The translations under genes and the position numbers were made by a program. Source: Paramacrobiotus metropolitanus (lineage: Eukaryota > Tardigrada > Eutardigrada > Parachela > Macrobiotidae). Taken from it: a DNA stretch of 64,000 nt. Below are positions 32,401 to 43,263 of the stretch, piece by piece (the first letter of the stretch is position 1; every line of letters starts with the position of its first letter). The notes beneath the pieces are model-generated. The model was not told the DNA's origin and searched no databases. It saw only the letters and a list, made by a program, of their open reading frames with translations. The stretch lies in NCBI RefSeq assembly GCF_019649055.1, contig NW_026570236.1, positions 310,001-374,000 on the forward strand. The letters are read 5' to 3'.

Positions 32401-33125
32401 GTTGTCAGTTGCATCACTACTCGCATCGTTGCCAGTTTGATGGCCTACTTATTCTTTGTGAGCGGGGAGAGAGAGATAACCAGGAAGACGCACGAGTTCA
32501 GGAGCGCTAGCAGGCGGCAGGCCCGATCGCTGCCCATTGCCCACTAAACTGACCGACAGGCCACTGCTGTAACGGAGCGCTTTTGGCAACTTTCTGTTGT
32601 ACTGCTGTTTAACGTCCAAATAGCTCTTTCAGTTTAAAATTTTAATAAACTATGCTGGTGTCGGGTTGTAGATCACGAAACGCTCTTTCCAACAATATGC
32701 AGCACGGGGGGTGTACCAATTTAACCATATGTTGGGTACCTCTCGTCTTAAGGTTGTCTGATTAGGACCCATCACAAGAGAACATAAATCAACTGTTTTA
32801 TCGTTTAATTCGCAATTAAGACGCGCTCAATCGGCACAGCCGGATTGGTTGGCCGCGAAGGTTGTCCTAATGATCAGCCGCTTATAAAACGGCAAAAACA
32901 TCTCAACCGAATTCTCCCTCAAGGCGCTTAGCTGAACCCACCAAAATTCCGACCAGTACCTTACCACTCCGACGTTGGTTTAAGTGTGTTAACTGGAAAA
33001 GCAGCTTTTGTCGAATCGCTTGAGCGTGTGTCGACATTACATAAAGCCATTGTTATTCAATTTCATTAGTCTCTTCTAAACGAACTAGTTGTTTTCTGTG
33101 TCCTGCCAAAGAATAATAAGGCAAA
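29412..33125. other. 3.7-kb intergenic stretch
   Basis: No gene seen on either strand. Small local duplications are present: about 35 bp at 29826-29860 repeated at 29866-29900 (ATGGCGAGGACGGTAAATGA), and 19 bp at 31052-31070 repeated at 31082-31100 (TACATGTACATCATCTTAG). Confidence 0.6.
32883..32889 (+). promoter_or_regulatory. TATA box upstream of CDO1
   Basis: TATAAAA lies about 240 bp before the CDO1 start codon, in a GC-richer neighbourhood than the surrounding DNA. Position is compatible with a core promoter and a 200-nt 5' UTR. Confidence 0.4.
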
Positions 33126-34514
33126 ATGAGCGGTTATCCAGCACGTTGGAACTCACTGAAAGATGTCCTGGTTGGTCTACGGGAGATCTTCGCATCGGAT
33201 AATGTAGACGTGGATGAGGTTAAGCGCCTTCTCAACTCATACAAATCCAACCCGAAAGACTGGAAACAGTTCTGCTCGTGGGATTCAGCCAAGTAAGCGA
33301 TGCATATGTGGCCTTTGCAAGGTCTTCGACACTCGACAGTAACCTTATATTTAGAACTTTAATATCCGTTAAACCTTTTTGCAATAAAACGGATTCAGCA
33401 TTTGCATCAACATAGCTGGCTTGCGAAAGCATTACTTTCAGTTTATCACCGTTTTTCATCTTTTATTAAACGCTAACTGTTGGTATGCCATAACTGCATA
33501 AACAAAAATTTTGCCACCGGTTTTTTTAAGCTACATGCATATGGTTCGTTCACGAATTACCTTAGCAGCGCGCACTGGGTCTTACTGTTCAAAACTTTCT
33601 TCCATTGCTTCGCTAGTCAAAGGCTTTTTTACCCTTCTTAGTTGTTGCTTTTGCTAACAGGTACACGCGCAATCTGATCGATGCTGGCAATGGAAAGTAC
33701 AATGTGATCATCCTATGTTGGTCAGAAGGTCAAGGTTCGCCTATTCACTCTCACGCCAACGCCCATTGTTTCGTCAAGGTTCTGGATGGGCAGGTTATGG
33801 AGACCATGTACCAGTGGCCAGACAGTGAGGATGACGAGCAGCCGATGCGCGTTTTCAAAAAAGGCAGTCTGTTCACCAACGAAGTCACATACATTAACGG
33901 TACAGTAATTAGTTTTGGCAGTACAGTAACTGCCGTAATTAGGCAACAGAAACTTGCAATCATCTGTAACCGGCCCGACAACGCTCGGCCAGCCGACTAA
34001 CGTATTACGCAACTTGATTTCGAATTTCCGTCTCCACCGTAATATTTCTCAAGTCTTCGCCGAAACCCTTGTTAAATGTGTTGAAAATTTTGCTAATTTA
34101 ACCTTTACCAAATATTTTTAACCGAAGGTTTGTAGTACAAAGCGATGATTCAGTTTCGAAAAAAACGTCTCGCCTGTAAAATTTCAGCTGTTTTGAATGC
34201 CTGCCGACGAAAACTCATTCGTTTTGATTGTAGACACCATTGGGCTCCACCGCATGGAAAACCCAAGCCACACGGAAGGCTTAGTCACACTCCACGTCTA
34301 CATTCCCGGTTATCAAGAATGCACGACCTTTGATGAGCGTTCTGGCCATCGCAACGTCTGCAAAGTGGTGTTCCACAGCAATTCGGGTGAGTCATTGGAC
34401 TACGGCAACTCACGACCTGGCTGCAGCGAACAAGCCCTGCCGGCGCCGAACGAGGGGACACTGGAGCTTCCTGAGGCGCACAATTGCTCATCGGATGTCT
34501 GCACGAAAGCCTGA
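33126..34514 (+). CDS. CDO1: Cysteine dioxygenase
   Basis: Exons 33126-33292, 33661-33899 and 34234-34514 (AA|GTAAGC, CTAACAG|G; ACG|GTACAG, TTGTAG|AC) give 228 aa. The enzyme oxidises cysteine to cysteine sulfinate with O2 and a non-haem Fe(II), the entry to taurine and sulfate. The cupin motif [18 protein letters not shown] holds two of the three iron His ligands and the Cys that in mammals crosslinks to a Tyr. The third His is in [14 protein letters not shown], whose Tyr matches the crosslinked Tyr. [12 protein letters not shown] is near-identical to vertebrate enzymes. It is slightly longer than the human protein (200 aa) because of a C-terminal tail. LRRC58 lies 2.6 kb downstream on the same strand. 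The cytosolic location is known for the family. Confidence 0.95.
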
Positions 34515-37122
34515 AAATTGTACATGATAGTCAGATTCTTAATGCGCCATTATTATGGCCGACTCGGTTCTTCTGAAAATCAGGGTAGCTCATACGCAGA
34601 AATATTTTTATTAGCGGCTTATTATGATAGCAACTGTGGTAGTGGTCGGCTGATTTCTTTCTACATCTTATGAAAAATTTATCGTTACATGGAATTGTTG
34701 TTTTTATCGCGTGATTAAATCGCTAATTTTCTGAAAAACAATGGATCATCCCAACGATGCTTGTTTGCTTGCCTGCGGGCGAAATCATTACCGCGTCACG
34801 ATGCCATATATATCTGTGGCTCATATGCATACTCAATGTCATTTGCGATAAGAACGATCGTGCTTTGCTTCGGTAGAATAATAATTATTGATATGAAACA
34901 CTTCTATGCAAATCACAAACTTTTTAATTCAGTTAAAACACTGCAGCTTTTACGGTGGCCGAAAGGTAATCAGTTCGGCTACGAGCCTATTACTGTATTT
35001 TAATACAGTGCGGTGTTGGCGCTGTTAAAGTCTATCTGTAGGCCAATCTTCACGTAATTTACAGTACTGCACGACATGAATTTAATTAAGTAGTGCGGTG
35101 ACAAAGCATATAAACAAGAACTGCTTCCGTATTAACAATAAGTTGCGATATCCTTTAGCTTACCCGGTGATTTATTCCTCGATTCAACTAATTTACCAGG
35201 TTAGGAAGCCCAATTAATACCTTGGTCTTTGGATGGTCTGATAAGGCTTAGCCTTTACGGCAATGTTAATTTCCGATATTTTGACGCTCCTGATGGAAGA
35301 AAAGCCGCTATCAGTTTCGCCTTTAATTAGTAGTTGAAAGTATAGTGGAAAATAGTAAGAGCCGACGGTCAGTAATACAACTGAACGAGCCTTCATGCAA
35401 CAGCAGAAAGGAAAGGCTAAAAGCCTTTGTCTCTCTTTCCAATTGGAATTTAACCACACGGCGTCAATCCACTACTTGAAATAAAAAAAAAGTAATTTTC
35501 GATAGCTACTCGCGACTTCTGTTTAGTAAGATAAGCTCGACCTCAGCAAACTCCATTACTTGTCAAAATATACGTAATACTAAGAGAATACAATCAAATG
35601 TATCGAAAGATCGCGCGCATTATTCGCGTACAAAAAATGCAGTGCGATGTGTTTCACTTAAAAGGTCAAAAACTAAAATGGTTTGTCCAAAGAAAGACCA
35701 GAATAAAATGTCTTGCAAGCAGCAATTTTATCCCGAAAAGCACGCAGCATTGCTGTTATGCAAATAATATTACTAACTACATTACCGCAAAATTTTATTA
35801 AAAACATTATCCGTTTTGCAAACTTACAACAAAATTTTTAAGTTATTTGCTTATTTACAAACTTGCTATAGTAATCCTTCTGAACTGCATGAAAATGTAA
35901 CTAGAGTAGAAGAAAACCACATCTGGGAAAGGCACGCTATAAATACTGCAGCTTCGTACAAAATAAATTGCAGAGCGCGGTCAGTTTACGAATTTCCATG
36001 AGGTACGACCCATTGTTTGCGTAGGCACATATGGACCCAAAAATATGTTGTGACGCATTTGTTCACATTTCGCTGGGCCTCGCTTCCGCAGTACTGGGAA
36101 GCGCGGTGCACATGACGCGTCAATGTGGATAGCATTTGGCCGAATACGCCGCACGGATCGCGAAATTGGCTCGACGAGAAATATGCGCATTGTTATTTTT
36201 TCGAGTAAAAACTCACTTTACGAGAAGCGCACCATTGTTTAACGCAACAAACTCAAGCTTTGACCTCATCACTGTGCAGTGCACATTGTGCACTGTCACA
36301 TTGTACACGGCGTACACGTTCCATACCACGTCCATGCGGCCACTGCATGGTGCATGATTTACGATCGTTCTTCCTTATCACGCGCATTATCCTTCCGGCT
36401 AGAAAAGGGTAGAAATTAGTAAATCTAACACATTCTTTTACGGTGAAAGTATCGTTTTATCGCAATGTAAACGTTATGAATTTTCACTCGTACGCTTACA
36501 AAATGCAACCGAGGTTTGTACGTTCTCGTCAAGTACCATGACCAGTCAGTCTACCGAAAACCGGTCGACTGATCCCACCCCGGCCTACTGATTGGCTAGG
36601 GGACGGGCAGTACAAAGTCTGCTGTGATTTCTCTGTCTGACTGTCATATTAACCTATCTGCTGATTCAAACGATCACGAACCAACAGGGTGCTCCGTCGC
36701 TGTCTGTAGATTGTTACGGGAACTGTTTACTGACTCTCTTGTGCAGCCGAGTAGTTCTCATTGTACGTGAGCTCCCTGGTTGTTCCATCCCCGGAAAACA
36801 AGGAACCTCGACATAACGCAAGGTATGGTTAATAGTTACGTATATAACGATTGGATTTGTTTGTCAACAGACCACAATTTCGTCATTTTGTCTTTAATCC
36901 AATTGAAGCGCATGAGCTAACTTTGTATAAATACGCTTGCTGTCATTCAGTGTTGTAGAATAGTTGATACAACTCAGTGCATTGCATTGTTTCCATATTT
37001 GACACTTTGTGTTTTGTGCAGTTCTCTGCTTCTTAAAGATAAGTAGTGTCTTTTACATTTTTCTCTTGCTGTAATGAGACAGTAAATTTATTCTGGATTT
37101 TCTTATTTGAGGAATTCTTTAA
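34515..37122. other. Region between CDO1 and LRRC58
   Basis: 2.6 kb with no coding gene seen. A plausible non-coding first exon of LRRC58 ends near 36822 (GCAAG|GTATGG), with an acceptor TTTTGTGCAG ending at 37021, which would make a 200-nt 5' UTR intron. Not confirmed. Confidence 0.4.
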
Positions 37123-39003
37123 ATGGCACACCCTCGTCCATCCACATCGGCTGCGGCCGATCGCAGCGGATCCAGTTCATCGGATGAGGATTCCTCCAGT
37201 CATGAACTGGACTACTCACATTCGGAGATGGAATCCTTCGAGATCACTTTCTCCAATTTCTCCCGCCGTGACGGCAACAAGATCGGTCGGATTTCCCTGG
37301 CGCACAATCGTCTGCGTGTCGTCCCGCGCAAAATCAGCATCTTCACCAATCTGAACTTCCTTGACCTTTCCGGTAATATGATCGACAGCCTCTCGCCAGA
37401 GATCCTGAAACTAACGCAGCTACGGACACTGATTGCCAAGAATAATCGCCTGACGGCGGAGGGCATTCCCAAGGAATTGTACCAGTTAACGGAACTGCAG
37501 CACGTGAATCTCAGTGGGAATCCCCTCGGACATGTGCCGGAAGTGTTGTCCGTTATGAAGAATTTAGTGTTCCTCCAGCTTGGCAGCTGTGAGCTAGAAG
37601 AAATTCCCGAAATATTAACAAATACACCAAGTAAGTTTCGCAGTAAAATATCTATATATAGTTTTTTTAACTACTACAGAGTAACATGATTAATCTTTAT
37701 GAATTCGCGTATTGTTTGGCCATTTGTTTTGGGTAATGAAATCGTTACCGTTGTAATTCATTGTCAGACCTTTATGAGTTTGTTGAAAAGATGCGTAGTT
37801 GATGAAATAATTTCGGCGTAATCAAATGCGAAATTCTGTAGATTTTGTTTTTGAAGTATTGTTGAAATCAAAATTATGGTGCCTAAATAGTTTTTGGGCA
37901 TCTACAGATAGTTGTAGTTATTCATGTAGGTTATCTGGAGTTGGCCACTTTGCTAAAATATTCCGCTAATGATAGGCTGGAGGTGTTGTACCTGGGTGGA
38001 AATCGTCTTTCATCGGTGCCAGAGGAAATCGGCTACTTGGATAATTTGCAAGCACTGCATCTTAATGGCAACGAACTGGAAGCGCTGCCACCCTCGATCG
38101 CCAACTTGTCACAATTGAAATCCCTTTCATTGCATCAGAACCGTCTTTCAGCCCTGCCTAGCGAAATTATCAGACTAGATAACCTTCGCGAGCTCAGCTT
38201 ACGCGAAAAGTGAGTGCACTTTCTGTTAAAAGTCATTGCATAACGGCTGCCGGAAATCTTCATCCCAACGGTGAAGATGAATTAAATGAATCTAATTAAA
38301 AACTCGCGTATAATAAATTATCCATCGCCTTTTTTTGGTATTTAAATATAAAAGTACGAGTATTTGGTGGATATTAGAAAGAAAATAATGCTTTGTGAGT
38401 AATAATAATTCAAGTTACTGATTCGTTATTTTTGCCGTCCACTGTTTTTAAAACTTGGCTATCGGATTTACATGGCTCTTATTTTGTAGCCCACTTGTAC
38501 GGCATTTCGTGCGCTTCTTAATATTTCAACCACCAACCCTGCAAGAAATTGCCGGGCGTGTGATTAAAGGAAAAAAGATTTTGTATCAAGGACAGCTACC
38601 TACAAATTTGATCCAGTATCTGAATTCCGCACATCATTGCGTAAATGCTCGTTGCAAAGGTAAACATTGTGATATCCGTACATGAGCTTTAATCGTAAAT
38701 ATTTTGAGCATTAGCGTAATTAATTATTCGTACTGCCGTATGAATGACATATTTGTTTTCCACTGTAGTTACGGATTTTTGTTGTCAGCTAGCATGACAT
38801 ACGTTTATTCAGGTGATATTGCAGGTGTATACTTCGATACCCGCTTCGAGCACATCAAATTCGTGGATTTTTGCGGCAAATACAAAGTACCATTCCTGGA
38901 ATATTTGTGTTCTCCACGCTGCATTCCTAGCAGTCCAGTGCCTTTAACAGAAACACCCGATCAAGAGGAAGCTGATATGATGAAAAAGGTTTTACTGGGA
39001 TAG
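37123..39003 (+). CDS. LRRC58: Leucine-rich repeat protein, LRRC58 orthologue
   Basis: Exons 37123-37630, 37930-38209, 38490-38659 and 38825-39003 give 378 aa, close to human LRRC58 (371 aa). An acidic Ser-rich N-terminus precedes nine LRRs (for example [32 protein letters not shown]). The last repeat leads into [20 protein letters not shown]. The Cys-rich C-terminal module [20 protein letters not shown] and the final MMKKVLLG are hallmark LRRC58 segments. As I recall recent work, LRRC58 is a cullin-RING substrate receptor that degrades CDO1 when cysteine is low, which would make this a working pair with the upstream gene. AATAAA at 39290-39295 is a candidate poly(A) signal. Confidence 0.92.
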
Positions 39004-40035
39004 AAACGGATGCAAACTGGTTCAGACGAATTATTCGGCATCTTTTGTGCTACCATTGGCTGCTTTCTGATTGTGTTGTTGTTTGCTGATCCCGTATCGG
39101 AAATTGGCAGGTCCCAGTGTGTTGCATTTCCATTTTTGATACATGTCTCATTTGTGCGATACTTCCAACATTTCTTTTGCGTTATGGATTTCATGATACT
39201 GATTATTATATCTGTCCTATACTAACATAATTTTGCTGCTCCAGAATATGCCAACGCCAAATTTTTGTGATTGCTCCAGCAATTTAAACAATAAAAAAAG
39301 ATACAGCTTTGCGCGGGGTCATTACAGTTAGTAACATATCCTCGAGGTATTCCAGCTTACATTTTCCGGTTTTGTGGGATATTGTGTCATTTGTGGTACT
39401 GATTCCACAGAACATCGCGTGACTGTTTGGAAACTATGCATGATTCCTCTGGGCAATACGATCAAATATGAAACTGATGAAACGGCTAGCGAAACTAGTT
39501 TTCTGCTGAATCTCTCGGAGTTTTAAAAAAACGTTGCTAGACAAATGCTGCAGCTGCTGCTACAAAATGCTTCTAGACAAAACTTGTAAACATTCGAGTA
39601 AGTACTGCATATGCATTAACAGACAGTCTTCCGGACTGGGAAAGTCTGGGTACAAACGACCTTTAGCGAAACGCGATAAGCAATAACTATGTTTATGTTG
39701 TTAAGTTATCTAAGTGGTTAGACTACAGCAGCGATCGACAGGCATAAATTTTGTCCTTTATTGTACTGTTCCAATTACCATTTTGATAGACTATCAGGAA
39801 ACTTCACATGAAACGGAACTATCACGAATCACAAAGTCATGCAGCACATCTGTAATTACGCACCTCGTGGACTTTGTTTACTTACTTAATTAACTTCCGT
39901 GCACCGCTATTTTTTTAGAGTAGAGCCGGGTCTGCTAAATGCATCTTATCATGCAGTTAATTAGTTAAATGCATTCTGATATAAAGTTTTATAAATAAAT
40001 GGCAGCTTTTTTTAGAATAAAATAGATTGTGCCTC
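39004..40035. other. Intergenic stretch between convergent genes
   Basis: Contains the LRRC58 3' UTR (poly(A) signal about 39290) and AT-rich DNA. No further gene seen. Confidence 0.5.
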
Positions 40036-42556
40036 TCATACAACTGTAATCAATGGCGGCGCAGCAGAATCTTCATCCGGTGGTGTAGCTGAAATAAAGT
40101 AAATCGATAAGTGATTCGTTCTAAAGATAGCATTTAATTTGATTTATATATGCAATTTGATTTATATATGCGGTGGTACAATCTACTGTGTGAAGATAAT
40201 TAAAATTTTATTTATACGGTTTATTAAATGAAAAGCATAAAGCAGAAACTTATTAGAGAATTATATACTTTGTTCAATAGTAGGCGGCGCCGCTGCCACT
40301 GGAAAGATGAGAACCGGTTTTGGAGGGCGTTCTTTGGTAACTGCAAGGAATATTACTAACGAACAATAATAAATAATATCAAAAAATAAAATCCCTGGCA
40401 TATTGACAGTAAAACAGTAATCAATACATAATGAAGTAATAATAAATGACCTGCTGAGAAACAGCTCAAGTAATTCTCAGTGCGAACCTTGACAGTTTTC
40501 GTCCAAGTCTGGATCGCACACGGCTAACTCGCATTCCAGATTCTTCAGCTCGTAGATGGGGCTGATGGTGCAGATGTATTTGCCGGCAGACGCGTCCGAT
40601 GTGGCGTCGAATATCAGGTACTTGCCGTGTGGACGCGCAAATGCCGGTAGCGGCTGATCATCTTCCCTGGTCCAGGTATAGGTGATGCTGATCTGGCCGT
40701 CACGTGGATGAATACATTCGAAGGTGGCATTGGAATCCAGCCCGATAGGCACCTGTTGGTACCACGGCTCAATTCGGTAATCTCTTGCTGTCTCGTACTG
40801 ATCCGGTGAAGGCCGGTCTGTTGCTGTAACAGTCTGGTCATTCGGTGGAACAACGGGAATAACGGGAACGACACCGCCCGGTATCAGACTCGCATTCGAA
40901 GGCGTTTCTCCCGGAACTCCAATTGGACCGACTACGATTAAATTTTTATTGGCGAATTATATTATACCTTGTACTTGTAGAAGAGCAAAAATGTGACAAA
41001 CGCTACATATAATGCTTCAGTTACCGACGAACAAGTACACGCCTTATACAACGATGCTGCTAATTGTACGGGGAATTATCTGCATGCACAGATGAATATC
41101 AACATAAATTTATTATTGCTAACATTCGCCGGCAAATCAAACATAAAAATTGTAAAGATTTGTTAAAAATATCTTGTTCAAAATGTCGCTCAAAATGTCG
41201 TTAAATCTTGTTCCAAAAAAGCGAAATAAACGGTCATTGCGCGACCTACTCTGCCGCAGCAATATGTTGAATGTATTAAAGTGACATCGGAAAATCGTTT
41301 GCTTTGGGGAAAGCGCACTCCACAGTGCTTGCCGAACAGCCTAATTAACAGTACTTGTACATAACTGACCAGGTGGGTCAGTAAAGTTTTTTTCGTATTC
41401 ATTTTCCAAAATGTTTTCGTATAAACTAGCTGATGCCCATTAGTTAAATAAATTTACAGTTTGAGAATTTTCTTAGAATATATCATCTACTTACTATATA
41501 TATCGACGGGAGTTGATTCGGTGCCACCATTAGCATCCACCACAACACAAACATACTGCCCGGAATCTTCGATCTTCGCATCGGGAATCTGCAGGTTCAG
41601 CTTGCCTTGCGCCGGACCGCCGACAACCGGTCCATCCACCGCGCCACGACGCCAATACACCGTATCATCCGGCGCTTGGCCAGCACATTCCGCAGTGACT
41701 GGATCACCCACCCGCCCATGGATTGGTCCCGCAGGGATGATCGTTGCGCGCGAAGGTTGACCAACTCCTATTGCTACAGTACACCACGTTTTGTTTAAAT
41801 TAATGGATACCGGCAAACCCCTTAATTATTCACCTTGGCCTTGGTCTCCATCAGACGTCGGGGTAGTGCTGTGCACAATAACCGAATCGGTGCTGAATCC
41901 ATCAACCGGAACAGGAAGAGGGATTGGGATAGGAAATAAAGCCCCACTGTGATTTCCGGTGCGATGCGTGCCCTCTGGATGGTCATTTGGACTGGTGCCT
42001 TCCGGCAAGGGGTTTCCATCGCGACCGATCCATGTGACATGGGGGTACGGTTTACCGGCGACATTGTTGCGGCACTCGATGTAGATGCCTTGATTTGCTA
42101 GCTGGACGCGTAGAGGGGTATTGGGATGAAAGGATACTTTGGGTAATTCTTTCTCTAGGCAAGCATTTAGGTAAGCCAGTTTCATAGCCAGTTGAGAACG
42201 TTTAATTGGTAAAGGTATTTTGCAAAAGTTTTCCTATGCATACTTGTCACATTATTCGTTGTGTGTAAGCTAAGGAGTGCTTAGTTTGCTTGTATGACTT
42301 CGTGTGCAGAAAGATAGTACTATAGAAAGATACTATAGTACTTAGGAAGATATTGTTGTAACTTGTAAGTAAAACAAGCAAAGCCCCAAAAGTACGGCAC
42401 TGTATAAACGCGGTTTTCAGCCTTACCGGTTTCCGAATGGCATACCTGCACAGCTGCAAAAAGTAGAAACACAAAAACTAAGGACCAATGGTTGCAGTTG
42501 TAGTAGCCCGTAGAAATCATGTAACGATTCCTAGGATGCCGGTTTTGCGCTTCCAT
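40036..42556 (-). CDS. Secreted immunoglobulin-domain protein
   Basis: Exons 42556-42446, 42152-41834, 41767-41495, 40931-40488 and 40340-40261 join in phases 0,1,1,1 and give 408 aa. Another terminal exon lies at 40088-40036. A hydrophobic leader (WSLVFVFLLFAAVQ) suggests secretion. Three Ig-like regions follow: IECRNNVAGKPYPHVTWIGR; then RVGDPVTAECAG ... VYWRR ... EDSGQYVCVVVDANG, a well-formed Ig with Cys-Trp-DxGxYxC; then ATFECIHPRDG ... YTWTRED ... SAGKYICTIS. The linkers are Pro-rich. The middle domain resembles the Ig repeats of perlecan-like matrix proteins. No transmembrane helix is seen. It probably binds matrix or surface partners. The exon 4 donor (AAG|GTTCGC) is weak; reading through it stops after three codons. 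Confidence 0.75.
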
Positions 42557-43263
42557 TATTGTAACGAAACATGTGGCAGCAGCTACAAGTAATTCGGAAA
42601 TACGTGCACGCGCACAGCATTTTAGGAGTTATGGAGTTAGCAGAGATGATCAGCCAGTAATTTGTTTGTGTCGCGCATTCGTACACATGCGTTATAAACC
42701 GGCTAAAGGTAAGCGTGGTGTTTCCGGGATTTTATCTTCTTATCTGAAATCAGTTGATCTACGAAAATTTTGGCGACTTTTTCTGTAGTACAACCCTTAA
42801 TTTTTAGCAGCTAGCAAGATATTGCAGTACCGTATAAACACTCATGCCTCTGCGCTGTGTTTGTCCAGTGCTTTTGTGGATTACATAATTCCTTAAAACA
42901 CACTACTGCAAACTCTTGAAACAGTACGGAATATGGGAAATGGTCCCTCAGCTCGTTTGCTGCTGGATATTGTATTAAAATGGGTTCTAATAGTGTATAT
43001 TTATTTTAACAGACATATTTGTTTCACAAACAAATCAATACATAAAAATTTACAGTTTATGTTGAACGCTTACAAAATATACAAATGCTAATAATAACAA
43101 TCAATTTTGCGTAGCTTTATTTTTTTTATGCAACTGACCATCCCGTACATGAGCAATACTCAATATACATGCTTAGCAAGTTAAGTAATTTTAATATAGC
43201 CTGCTTTCTGAGCAAATTTTGTAGATCAGAGATCAACGGTGAATTTATATAACAAAATATACG
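42557..43263. other. Intergenic stretch
   Basis: About 700 bp, AT-rich, no gene seen. It holds the upstream region of the Ig gene and the 3' end of the glycosyltransferase gene. Confidence 0.5.

Noticed and set aside
39010-39225. Hydrophobic 71-codon frame after LRRC58
   Set aside because: It lies in the 3' UTR before the poly(A) signal and has no supporting features.
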